Counted from the first letter of the stretch, positions 1 through 5,890 are shown. The stretch is 6,197 nucleotides of DNA from Candidatus Saccharibacteria bacterium UBA5152 (GCA_002413755.1 DHXQ01000033.1:29055-35251), one strand, 5' to 3'. Program-made: numbers and translations. Notes: a model not told the origin generated them from the sequence alone.

Positions 1-561
1 ATGGTGCACAACTTCGTGATTATTATCGTTGTCTTCAGCGGCATAATCTTCGCTGTCGCCCGCTACGTCCGGACGCCAAAAGGCAAATACAACCTGCACA
101 TGCTGCTCCTGACGATGCCGGTCATGAAAAACATCACCATGAAAATGGCCGTCGCCCGCTTCAGCCGGACTTTTGCCTCACTGATGTCGGCCGGTGTCAG
201 CGTGCTTGACGCCTTGGAGGTTACCGGTGGCGCCATTGGTAACAAAGTGATCGAAAAGGAGCTCAAAGAGGCCGCCCTGCAGGTCAAGAATGGCAAACAG
301 CTCAGCGAGCCGATCAGCAAGAGCCCGCATTTTCCTCCCATCGTCAGCCAGATGCTGGCCGTCGGTGAAGAAACCGGCCAGATCGACACCGTCCTCGTCA
401 AAGTCGCCGATTTTTATGAAGAAGAGGTCGGCACCCTGATCGACGGCCTGGCCGCCATCATCGAACCAATCATGATCGTTATATTGGGTGGTGCCGTCGG
501 CCTGATCGCCGCCTCTGTTATGGGCCCAATCGCTTCCCTCTCCAAGAATATCGGCAGTTAG
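1..561 (+). CDS. pilC: Type IV pilus inner-membrane platform protein PilC, C-terminal part (5' truncated by window edge)
   Basis: This is the C-terminal 186 residues of a PilC/GspF-family (T2SF domain) protein, the polytopic membrane platform that connects the assembly ATPases to pilin polymerisation. Visible are a membrane segment at residues 4-22, then the second cytoplasmic T2SF domain at about 48-145. Its family hallmarks are ARFSRTFASLMSAGVSVLDAL (52-72, starting at the Ala-Arg-Phe) and VGEETGQID (121-129), followed by the acidic FYEEEV stretch. A last hydrophobic helix lies at 150-175. Family members are usually about 400 residues with two T2SF domains, so the first half lies upstream of base 1. 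The ATG at base 1 is then an internal methionine, not the start. The gene ends with TAG. No terminator is visible between it and the pilin gene, so read-through is possible. Identification is secure at family level. Confidence 0.93.
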   Translation: MVHNFVIIIVVFSGIIFAVARYVRTPKGKYNLHMLLLTMPVMKNITMKMAVARFSRTFASLMSAGVSVLDALEVTGGAIGNKVIEKELKEAALQVKNGKQLSEPISKSPHFPPIVSQMLAVGEETGQIDTVLVKVADFYEEEVGTLIDGLAAIIEPIMIVILGGAVGLIAASVMGPIASLSKNIGS

Positions 562-568
562 CGAACAC

Positions 569-596
569 TTGACGTTATAGAGCTTATGTCTATAAT
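569..596 (+). promoter_or_regulatory. Sigma-70-type promoter for the pilin gene
   Basis: TTGACG (569-574, five of six matches to the -35 consensus) is followed after a 16-bp spacer by a perfect TATAAT (591-596). The predicted transcription start is near 603, giving a leader of about 63 nt. The promoter lies just after the pilC stop, so the pilin can be expressed separately from, and above, the platform gene. That is expected because a pilus filament needs many pilin copies per assembly machine. Confidence 0.85.
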
Positions 597-604
597 CAAG
601 GGAA

Positions 605-625
605 GATACTGGAATAAACCAGATC
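605..625 (+). promoter_or_regulatory. Small stem-loop at the 5' end of the pilin mRNA
   Basis: GAT (605-607) pairs with ATC (623-625), and CTGG (609-612) pairs with CCAG (619-622). A608 is bulged and the loop is AATAAA. The 7-bp stem would start about 2 nt from the predicted transcription start. The rest of the leader is A-rich and looks unstructured. Such 5' hairpins can stabilise abundant mRNAs, but a stem this short may also arise by chance. Confidence 0.4.
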
Positions 626-648
626 AAACAACCAAACATTTTAATCAT

Positions 649-655
649 AAGGAGG
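649..655 (+). promoter_or_regulatory. Strong ribosome binding site of the pilin gene
   Basis: AAGGAGG matches the anti-Shine-Dalgarno sequence fully and lies 10 nt before the ATG at 666. It is the strongest ribosome binding site in the window, which fits a highly expressed structural protein, and it fixes the pilin start. Confidence 0.85.
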
Positions 656-665
656 GTGGGTCCTC

Positions 666-1151
666 ATGAACTCACTTAGCAAACGTTTACAAAAGGGTTT
701 CACAATCGTCGAACTCTTGATCGTGATCGTCGTGATCGGCATTTTGGCTGCTCTCGTCATCACAACTTACAATGGTATTCAACAAAAGGGTCGTAACACC
801 GAGCGCACCACTGACCTCAAGGCAGTCCAGGGCCAGCTCGAGGCTTACTACGCTCAGAATGGTCGCTACCCAGCGAACACTGACCTTGGTACAACCAGTG
901 CTACGAACGTAACATTCATCCAAGCAAACATGAAGGGCCTCGACAAAGAAGCTCTGCGTGACCCTAAGGGTACAGCTGCTGACTACTCGCTCGTCAATGG
1001 CACAACTGCAACTGCCAACAAGTACGCCTACGAGGCAACAGCCGACGCAGGTGCAACGTGTGACAACACGACTAATGACTGTACCAAGTACACTCTGACT
1101 GCCAAGCCAGAAGGTACCGGCCCAGACATTGTCTACAACAGCTTGAACTAA
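666..1151 (+). CDS. Type IV prepilin (likely major pilin)
   Basis: This is a 161-residue class III-signal (type IV) prepilin. The 11-residue basic leader ends in Gly11, and the prepilin peptidase site is KG/FTIVELLIVI. Mature residue 1 is Phe and the conserved Glu5 is present (residue 16). The hydrophobic N-terminal helix runs to about residue 34 and continues as the amphipathic alpha-1 helix to about residue 63 (LKAVQGQLEAYYAQNGRYP), a pattern common in Gram-positive pilins and GspG-like pseudopilins. Next come a DPKG...Y segment (99-107) and a C-terminal region with Cys132 and Cys139, which probably form a small disulfide loop. The mature protein would have 150 residues. Its own promoter, strong ribosome binding site and dedicated terminator make it a monocistronic high-output unit inside the locus, which argues for major rather than minor pilin. 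The globular domain is rich in Thr, Ala and Asn. A pseudopilin role cannot be excluded. Confidence 0.93.
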   Translation: MNSLSKRLQKGFTIVELLIVIVVIGILAALVITTYNGIQQKGRNTERTTDLKAVQGQLEAYYAQNGRYPANTDLGTTSATNVTFIQANMKGLDKEALRDPKGTAADYSLVNGTTATANKYAYEATADAGATCDNTTNDCTKYTLTAKPEGTGPDIVYNSLN

Positions 1152-1175
1152 TCCTTCAAGATACACAAAAACACT

Positions 1176-1205
1176 AAAAAGTCCGGCCTCGATGCCGGAC
1201 TTTTT
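1176..1205 (+). terminator. Rho-independent terminator after the pilin gene
   Basis: GTCCGGC (1181-1187), a 6-nt loop and GCCGGAC (1194-1200) form a perfect GC-rich stem. It is followed by TTTTT (1201-1205) and preceded by AAAAA (1176-1180), which can extend the stem to 12 bp. It lies 24 nt after the pilin stop codon and separates the abundant pilin transcript from the pilM operon. Confidence 0.92.
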
Positions 1206-1218
1206 ATATGGCAAAAAT

Positions 1219-1250
1219 ATGACAAAAGTTCTAAGCATGAGTGGTATAAT
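1219..1250 (+). promoter_or_regulatory. Extended -10 promoter for the pilM operon
   Basis: A perfect TATAAT (1245-1250) is preceded by TGG (1242-1244), giving the extended -10 motif TGnTATAAT. The best -35 match is ATGACA (1219-1224) at a long 20-bp spacing, so the extended -10 probably carries most of the activity. The predicted start is near 1257, which leaves a leader of only about 9-18 nt before pilM. The position right after the pilin terminator supports a separate transcript for pilM-N-O and the small gene. Confidence 0.75.
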
Positions 1251-1265
1251 TGAAACTAAGGAATA

Positions 1266-2345
1266 TTGCCACCGGTGGGTACAGCGAAATCAACACACTT
1301 TTTTAAAGACAGGCCCCTCTTCGGCTTTGACATTGGTCACGGCTCACTTAAGGTGATGCAGACCGAGTTACGTGGTAAAACCCCGCATATCATAGGCTAT
1401 GGCAGCGCCAGGTTCGATCCCGCCGCGATTGATGATGGTGTAGTCGCTGACCCCAAAATCATCGCCAAGGCAGCCCAGGAACTCTTCAAAAAGAGTATGA
1501 TCGGCAATATTACCACCAACCGAGTGGTACTTGCCATCCCGGCCTACCGGACCTTCACGCGCCTGATCAATCTGCCCGACCTCTCCGGCAAGCAGCTCTA
1601 CGAAGCCGTATCACTCGAAGCCGAACAGTACATACCGGTGCCGCTCGAAGAGCTATATCTTGATTATGAGATCGTGGGCAAGGGTAAGGAAGATACGATC
1701 GACGTCTTTGCCGTCGCTGTTCCGCGTAAGATTGTCGACTCCCAGATCAAGCTCATGGAAATGCTGGGACTGGAGACAGTTGGCGTCAAGACAACCATCG
1801 ACGCTGCCGGTAAGCTCTTTCTGCAGGACAAACAAAGCGACGTGCCGACGGTATTGATCGATTTTGGCTCGCTGTCAGCCGATGTGGCCATCTTCGACCA
1901 GCACATGCTGGTCAGCGGTACCGTTAGTGGCGGCGGCACGGTCTTCACCAACCGCATCCGCGACAATCTGCACGTTACCGACGCTGAGGCCCAGATTATT
2001 AAGACCAAATATGGCCTAGGCCCCAGCAAAAAACAACACGAAATCCAAGCAGCTCTGGAGCCGGTACTGCAGCAAATCTCCCAGGAGATCCGCCGCATGA
2101 TCCGCTACTACGAAGACCGCTACGAAAATAAACGCAAAGTTACTCAGGTTGTCACACTTGGCGGCGGCGCCAATATTATTGGACTGGCTGAATATTTGAC
2201 CGACAACTTACGGATGGCCGTCCGCTCGTGCGACCCATGGATGTATAGCGAGTACAAAGGCCTACAGCCGCCCGCCCGGGCCGACAAGTCAATGTTTGCC
2301 ACCGTCATGGGGCTGAGTCTGATTGCGCCAAAGGAGCTCTTCTAA
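1266..2345 (+). CDS. pilM: Type IV pilus assembly protein PilM (actin-like ATPase fold)
   Basis: PilM is a cytoplasmic actin/FtsA-like protein that binds the N-terminal tail of PilN and links the assembly ATPases to the membrane alignment complex. The 359 residues show the actin-like nucleotide-binding motifs: phosphate-1 FGFDIGHGSLKV (19-30), phosphate-2 VLIDFGSLSADVAIF (196-210) and the adenosine-type loop TLGGGANIIGLAEYL (297-311). Length is typical of the family. The start is uncertain. The frame opens with TTG at 1266, where AAGGA (1258-1262) lies only 3 nt away. GTG at 1275 would have a 12-nt spacing and removes three residues. Both lie before the conserved domain. The stop codon overlaps the pilN start by one base (TAATG), so translation is probably coupled. 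This is the first gene of a four-gene unit. Confidence 0.93.
   Translation: MPPVGTAKSTHFFKDRPLFGFDIGHGSLKVMQTELRGKTPHIIGYGSARFDPAAIDDGVVADPKIIAKAAQELFKKSMIGNITTNRVVLAIPAYRTFTRLINLPDLSGKQLYEAVSLEAEQYIPVPLEELYLDYEIVGKGKEDTIDVFAVAVPRKIVDSQIKLMEMLGLETVGVKTTIDAAGKLFLQDKQSDVPTVLIDFGSLSADVAIFDQHMLVSGTVSGGGTVFTNRIRDNLHVTDAEAQIIKTKYGLGPSKKQHEIQAALEPVLQQISQEIRRMIRYYEDRYENKRKVTQVVTLGGGANIIGLAEYLTDNLRMAVRSCDPWMYSEYKGLQPPARADKSMFATVMGLSLIAPKELF
2331..2336 (+). promoter_or_regulatory. Ribosome binding site of pilN inside the pilM 3' end
   Basis: AAGGAG lies 8 nt before the pilN ATG at 2345, within the last codons of pilM. It fixes the pilN start and shows that this gene can initiate by itself as well as by coupling. 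The two following genes lack such a clear site. Confidence 0.75.
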
Positions 2346-2956
2346 TGCTCAACCTGCTGCCGACAGAGCTCAAGGAGCAGTATCTATATGCCCGGCGCAA
2401 CAGTCGCTTGCGGCGCTGGGCCTTTGCCCTGCTGTTCGGCCTGGTTGGCGTCGGACTGGTCACTACCTCTGGCATGTTGTACCTCCAACACTCTATCGAT
2501 ACCTATAGCAGCCGCGTCATCGCCTCTGAAGACGCCCTCAAGCAGCAGAAGCTCAACGAAACCCGCCAGCAATCCGAAGATATCACTGGCAGCCTCAAGC
2601 TGGTCATCGATGTGCTGTCCCGTGAGGTATTATTCTCGAAACTGCTGACCCAAATTGGTGCCGTTACCCCGTCGAACACCAGCCTGACTGACCTGACAAT
2701 CAGCAAAGTCCAAGGCTCGCTCGATATCACCGCTGCCTCCAGTGATTATGCCAGCGCTACCCAGCTGCAAGTCAACCTGAGTGATCCCAAGAACAAAATT
2801 TTCAGCAAAGCCGACATCCAGAACATCACCTGCGCCGCCAATGCCACCGACCCCCGCTACCCCTGCAGCGTCACTCTGAAGGCCCTCTTTGCCGACAATA
2901 ATCCATTCCTGTTCATCAATAAGAGCGGCAGCAAAACTACTGGGACGAACCCATGA
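2345..2956 (+). CDS. pilN: Type IV pilus assembly protein PilN
   Basis: PilN is a bitopic membrane protein that binds PilM through its short cytoplasmic tail and pairs with PilO outside the membrane. The 203 residues begin with MLNLLP, the conserved NLLP motif that docks into PilM. A basic stretch (RRNSRLRR, 17-24) precedes one membrane helix at about 26-47. A predicted coiled coil follows (about 55-95), then a probable ferredoxin-like alpha/beta domain (about 95-185). Cys163 and Cys174 could form a disulfide on the outer face. The polar tail (191-203) is low complexity. Family sequence identity is usually weak, so the call rests on the NLLP motif, topology and position between pilM and pilO. 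The gene overlaps pilO by 4 nt (ATGA). Confidence 0.88.
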   Translation: MLNLLPTELKEQYLYARRNSRLRRWAFALLFGLVGVGLVTTSGMLYLQHSIDTYSSRVIASEDALKQQKLNETRQQSEDITGSLKLVIDVLSREVLFSKLLTQIGAVTPSNTSLTDLTISKVQGSLDITAASSDYASATQLQVNLSDPKNKIFSKADIQNITCAANATDPRYPCSVTLKALFADNNPFLFINKSGSKTTGTNP

Positions 2957-3594
2957 CCAGTAAGCGCATCTACTACGTCATGATCGCTGTCATGGTGCTA
3001 CTCGTAGCTGCCATTATTGGCGGCGCTTACCTGGCCAACCAACAGCTCCAAAAACAAGCCGTTAGATTAACAGATTACAAGACTCGGGCCGCCGTCCTCG
3101 ACCAGGAGCAATCCGGCCTGACCAAAGCCAAGCAGGACGTGGCTAAGTACAGCTCGCTCGAGAAAATCGCCAAGACCATCGTTCCTCAGGACAAAGACCA
3201 GGCTCGGGCTGTCCGCGAAATCATCAACATTGCCGCCGAAAGTGGCATCAAGCCAACCGCGGTTAACTTCCCCGTTTCCACCCTGGGTGGTCTCGCCACC
3301 AGCACTGGCACAACCAGCTCGACAGCCCCACTCAGCTCCAGCCTCAGTGCCAAACAATCCGCCCTATCCCAGCTGACGCCAGTCAAGGGCATCCCCGGTG
3401 TCTACGACATGCAAATAACCATCCAGCAAGATGCTTCGTCCCCCGTGTCTTACAGCCAGTTTATCGACTTCCTGAGCCGCCTGGAGCAAAACCGCCGCAC
3501 CTCCCAGGTCACCAGCATAGTCCTGTCACCATCGACGACCAACCGTGATATGGTTTCATTCACATTAATCCTCGACGAGTTTATAAAGCCATGA
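2953..3594 (+). CDS. pilO: Type IV pilus assembly protein PilO-like
   Basis: PilO is the partner of PilN in the inner-membrane alignment complex. The 213 residues show a short cytoplasmic tail (MTSKR), a membrane helix at about 7-28, and a Gln/Lys-rich coiled coil at about 30-75. A first alpha/beta part covers 78-110. A Ser/Thr/Ala-rich linker at about 110-140 looks disordered. A C-terminal alpha/beta segment (about 148-211) has the SYSQFIDFLSRLEQNRR helix typical of PilO ferredoxin-like domains. The assignment rests on topology, this helix and gene order, and the sequence is otherwise divergent. Start and stop overlap the neighbours by 4 nt each, and only a weak GGGA precedes the ATG, so translation probably depends on pilN. 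Confidence 0.85.
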   Translation: MTSKRIYYVMIAVMVLLVAAIIGGAYLANQQLQKQAVRLTDYKTRAAVLDQEQSGLTKAKQDVAKYSSLEKIAKTIVPQDKDQARAVREIINIAAESGIKPTAVNFPVSTLGGLATSTGTTSSTAPLSSSLSAKQSALSQLTPVKGIPGVYDMQITIQQDASSPVSYSQFIDFLSRLEQNRRTSQVTSIVLSPSTTNRDMVSFTLILDEFIKP

Positions 3595-3902
3595 AAAAGA
3601 CAACCGACCAAGCCATCATCAGCCCCAAAGAAAAACTACTTCGTGCCGCCCACACCGTGCGCCGCTATATGGTGGTTATTTTCCTGCTGTTCCTGGTTAG
3701 CATCTACGGGTTTCTGGCCTGGCGAGTCATCTCATTGAATCAAGCCGAGCCTGATACGGCCGACGTCTCTGCTCAGCTCAAAACTGCCAGCGTGCCGCAC
3801 ATCGACACCGATGTCGTCAACAAGATACAGCAGTTGCAGGACAACAGCGTCAGCGTCCAAAGCCTCTTCGACGAAGCCCGCCAAAACCCCTTCCAGGAAT
3901 AG
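3591..3902 (+). CDS. Small single-pass membrane protein at the PilP position of the pilus operon (unrecognised family)
   Basis: This 103-residue protein has a basic cytoplasmic N-terminus of about 25 residues, one membrane helix at about 26-46, and a mostly helical, charged outer part. The outer part ends in VNKIQQLQDNSVSVQSLFDEARQNPFQE (76-103 starting at Val). I do not recognise a named family with certainty. The gene overlaps pilO by 4 nt (ATGA) without a clear ribosome binding site, so it should be made together with PilMNO. In diderm bacteria pilP, encoding a secretin-binding lipoprotein, follows pilO. This protein has no lipobox and no beta domain, but its last residues (RQNPFQE) recall the R-x-PF type motif found near the start of the mature PilP domain. 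It could be a reduced PilP/GspC-like partner of PilN-PilO. That is inference from position, topology and one short motif. Confidence 0.8.
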   Translation: MKKTTDQAIISPKEKLLRAAHTVRRYMVVIFLLFLVSIYGFLAWRVISLNQAEPDTADVSAQLKTASVPHIDTDVVNKIQQLQDNSVSVQSLFDEARQNPFQE

Positions 3903-3915
3903 ATTCTACCGACAG

Positions 3916-4055
3916 CATTCGCATATCACTTTTTGCTGACTCGGCGGAAGCGCAGCCGGTGCGGTGATATCGCGGAAATGCGATACTGAAAGTATGCAGT
4001 TCAGGCGATTCACCCTCCGCGCGTGAGCGGTCAGCAAAAAGTGTATATGCGAATG
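3916..4055. repeat. 140-bp imperfect palindrome with nested hairpins between convergent genes
   Basis: The outer arms are 3916-3940 and 4030-4055. They pair over 25 bp with one bulged base (T4044). Inside, GCGGA (3944-3948) pairs with TCCGC (4016-4020), and a side hairpin has stem CGCA/TGCG (3951-3954 with 3960-3963). GTGA (3964-3967, G to A) pairs with TCAC (4010-4013), and ATCGC (3969-3973) pairs with GCGAT (4005-4009), with T3968 bulged. The top stem is TGC/GCA (3979-3981 with 3996-3998) plus ATACT/AGTAT (3983-3987 with 3991-3995), with G3982 bulged. The element starts 13 nt after the + strand operon and touches the stop codon of the - strand gene. T-runs lie within the outer stem on the wrong side for an intrinsic terminator. 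I see no target-site duplication at its ends. It may be a MITE/REP-like element, a structured RNA or a bidirectional transcription barrier. Confidence 0.85.
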
Positions 4056-4811
4056 TTATCCCTCCATGGGGCGGACGTTTTTGAAGTCTTCAACAGCGTT
4101 ATTGAGTAAGGCGATCTGCTTCTCTGGACTACTGGCGTACGTAAAGCGGTAGGTGGTCTCATCACCCTGCGTCGACAACCTTAAGAGACCATAGTTAAAA
4201 ATATGTGGCAAGATACCATCCTGGTTGAAGCTGGCATCTTCGATGTTAGACAAACTAATCGTTTGTTCGCGCTGTGAGAACAAACTGGTCTGGATGTGCT
4301 GAATGACGCTCTCGTTGGTGAGGTAAAAACGGTTGGCGTTGTAGACGATGGTGCCGACGAAAGCAAACAGCAGTGCCAATATCGAGACCAGCAGTGCCGG
4401 AATGGCGAGATATGTCGCCGGCATGGTAGTACCGACCAGATGGCCGTTAGAGTCTGCCTTGGCAACCAAGAAGGCCACGATGGCAACAATAGCCAATACG
4501 ACGAGCCCTGTTGCAAACCAGATCGGGAACAGACCAATCGGGTGACGTTTGATGGCAGTGATAACATATTCACCGCTGCTCAGATTGAGCTTGGGATACT
4601 GCTGTATGGATTCTTCGTGGCGCTTTTGGAATTCCGGGCTCAGAGTTTGGCGGTGCGGCTCCACTGGCCGGGCCATATACACCACTTGCGGCTCACCGCC
4701 TGGCGTGCTTTGCGGGTTTTGAGGTTGGTAGGTTTGTGGGTCAATCTGTCCGGGGTTGGTGACAGGTGGGTTCTGACCCGTTGGGTCGTTGTGCTGTTCT
4801 TGAGGATTCAT
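4056..4811 (-). CDS. Bacterial PH-domain (DUF304/bPH_2-like) membrane protein
   Basis: The 251-residue protein has three parts. Residues 1-60 form a Pro/Gln/Asn-rich, probably disordered tail. After a short linker with LSSGEYVITAIKRHPIG (77-93) come two membrane helices at about 94-117 and 133-157. The C-terminal part (about 160-245) fits a bacterial PH domain: it begins NANRFYLTNESVI, followed by SQREQTISLSNIEDASFNQDGI and GLLRLSTQGDETTYRFTYASSPEKQ. The pattern of a new strand after the second helix, the IEDA segment and the final helix (IALLNNAVEDFKN) is typical of DUF304-type proteins, whose biochemical role is mostly unknown. The gene follows ruvB by 29 nt on the same strand but appears to have its own promoter, and it converges on the pilus operon. 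The family assignment is fairly secure; the function is open. Confidence 0.85.
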   Translation of the reverse strand: MNPQEQHNDPTGQNPPVTNPGQIDPQTYQPQNPQSTPGGEPQVVYMARPVEPHRQTLSPEFQKRHEESIQQYPKLNLSSGEYVITAIKRHPIGLFPIWFATGLVVLAIVAIVAFLVAKADSNGHLVGTTMPATYLAIPALLVSILALLFAFVGTIVYNANRFYLTNESVIQHIQTSLFSQREQTISLSNIEDASFNQDGILPHIFNYGLLRLSTQGDETTYRFTYASSPEKQIALLNNAVEDFKNVRPMEG

Positions 4812-4818
4812 GTCTACA

Positions 4819-4848
4819 ATTATATCCTACAACAGGCTTTTTAGTCAG
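4819..4848 (-). promoter_or_regulatory. Promoter of the PH-domain gene, probably giving a leaderless mRNA
   Basis: On the - strand a perfect TATAAT (4824-4819) follows CTGACT (4848-4843, four of six to the -35 consensus) after 18 bp. Only 7 nt separate the -10 box from the ATG at 4811, so the predicted transcription start falls on or next to the start codon. An AGGA (4828-4825) 13 nt upstream of the ATG would be a poorly spaced ribosome binding site if the gene is also read from ruvB. The -35 overlaps the end of ruvB. Confidence 0.65.
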
Positions 4849-5866
4849 TTGCTTGTTGCAACCTGGTTTTGCCGAGGTGTCCGTAGGCTTTGGGGGTGAC
4901 TTTGCGGCCGCGCGGGGTGCGCTCCAGCAGGCCAATTTGCATCAAATAGGGTTCGATGAAGTCCTCGATTGTCGTCCGTTCCTCAGCGGTCAGCGCGGCC
5001 AACGTCTCTACGCCGACAGGTCCACCATCATAACTATCAATGATTGCGCCCAGCAACAGCCGATCGGCCGGATCGAGTCCCAGATCGTCGATGTCGAGCA
5101 AGATCAGAGCCTGCTTGCTGATGACCGCATCGATGATACCATCGCCGTTAACATCGGCAAAATCGCGCACCCGCTTGAGCAAGCGGTTGGCGATGCGCGG
5201 CGTCAGGCGCGAACGCTTGGCCAGCTCGTGGGCGGCTTCCGGATGAATTTTGACATCGAGGATATCAGCGGAACGGTGGATAATCTGGCCAATTTGCTCA
5301 GGGGTGTAGAATTCCAGCCGGTGGATGATACCGAAGCGGTCGCGGAGCGGGGCCGGCAGCGCGCCGGTCCGGGTCGTGGCTCCCACCAGGGTGAATTTGG
5401 GTAGATCCAGCCGCAGACTGCGCGCTGACGGCCCTTTGCCGATCATAATGTCGAGCTTGAAATCTTCCATGGCGCTATACAGCACTTCGGCCACGGTCCG
5501 CTGCAGGCGGTGGATTTCATCGATAAAAATGATGTCGCCGTCCTGCAAGTTAGTCAGCAGGCTGGCCAGATCACCGGCGCGCTCAATCGCCGGGCCGGAC
5601 GTGATGCGGATTTGCGCACCCATTTCGTGCGCGATAACGCTGGCCATCGTCGTCTTGCCGAGGCCCGGCGGCCCATACAGCAAAATGTGGTCCAATGGCT
5701 CGCCGCGCTTCTTGGCGGCGGCGATCGCCAGCTGCAGATTCATCTTCAGCCGGTCCTGCCCGATATAATTCGCAAAATCCTTGGGCCGGATAGTGTTTTC
5801 AATCTCCAGTTCAACTGGATCATCTATCACGTCGTCGGTGGCGGCATCGAGGATTCTATCTATCAC
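4841..5866 (-). CDS. ruvB: Holliday junction branch migration DNA helicase RuvB
   Basis: RuvB is the hexameric AAA+ motor that, loaded by RuvA, drives branch migration of Holliday junctions in recombinational repair. The 341 residues match the family length. Visible motifs are IRPKDFANYIGQ (26-37), Walker A GPPGLGKT (65-72), Walker B IIFIDEIH (112-119), the beta-hairpin region that contacts RuvA (about 135-158), sensor 1 GATTRTG (162-168) and arginine-finger region PLRDRFG (173-179). Sensor 2 is TPRIANRLLKRVRDFA (222-237), and the C-terminal winged helix ends in ERTPRGRKVTPKAYGHLG (315-332). All key residues appear intact. The start is GTG. The RI near the N-terminus and the distance to RPK agree with other RuvB proteins. 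AGGAG overlaps the GTG and cannot serve it as a normal ribosome binding site. ruvA and ruvC are not in the window. Confidence 0.97.
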   Translation of the reverse strand: MIDRILDAATDDVIDDPVELEIENTIRPKDFANYIGQDRLKMNLQLAIAAAKKRGEPLDHILLYGPPGLGKTTMASVIAHEMGAQIRITSGPAIERAGDLASLLTNLQDGDIIFIDEIHRLQRTVAEVLYSAMEDFKLDIMIGKGPSARSLRLDLPKFTLVGATTRTGALPAPLRDRFGIIHRLEFYTPEQIGQIIHRSADILDVKIHPEAAHELAKRSRLTPRIANRLLKRVRDFADVNGDGIIDAVISKQALILLDIDDLGLDPADRLLLGAIIDSYDGGPVGVETLAALTAEERTTIEDFIEPYLMQIGLLERTPRGRKVTPKAYGHLGKTRLQQATD

Positions 5867-5873
5867 TCCTCTT

Positions 5874-5879
5874 AGTATA
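5874..5879 (-). promoter_or_regulatory. -10 element of ruvB, probably giving a leaderless mRNA
   Basis: TATACT on the - strand (5879-5874) matches five of six -10 positions and lies exactly 7 nt before the GTG at 5866, the same distance as at the PH-domain gene. A transcript would start about at the GTG. No good -35 is seen at 16-18 bp; the best candidate, TGCATA (5903-5898), matches only three positions and lies inside the inverted repeat. Confidence 0.55.
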
Positions 5880-5890
5880 ACGCAACTGGC

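Noticed and set aside
178..1238. Long open frames on the - strand opposite pilC and the pilin gene
   Set aside because: The + strand products carry clear T2SF and prepilin motifs. The opposite frames give no family-like sequence and cross the pilin promoter or terminator.
2953..3594. UGA recoded as glycine (Gracilibacteria/SR1 code)
   Set aside because: pilN and pilO both end at TGA within ATGA overlaps with the next start, and the upstream protein is complete there, so TGA is a normal stop.
3916..4055. Ordinary bidirectional Rho-independent terminator
   Set aside because: On both strands the T-run lies in the 5' arm and an A-run in the 3' arm, so no stem is followed by a U-tract. The stem is also far longer than a typical terminator.
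3916..4055. Integron attC site
   Set aside because: Length and bulges fit, but the outer ends lack the RYYYAAC and GTTRRRY core sites (right end reads GAATGTTATC), and no integrase or cassette array is visible.
4766..5404. 212-residue open frame on the + strand
   Set aside because: It is antisense to ruvB and to the start of the PH-domain gene, both of which have clear protein signatures. Its translation shows no recognisable domain.
5828..5830. Alternative ruvB start at the GTG of codon 13 (- strand, 5830-5828)
   Set aside because: No ribosome binding site precedes it, and it would remove the N-terminal residues, including the R-I pair, that match other RuvB proteins.
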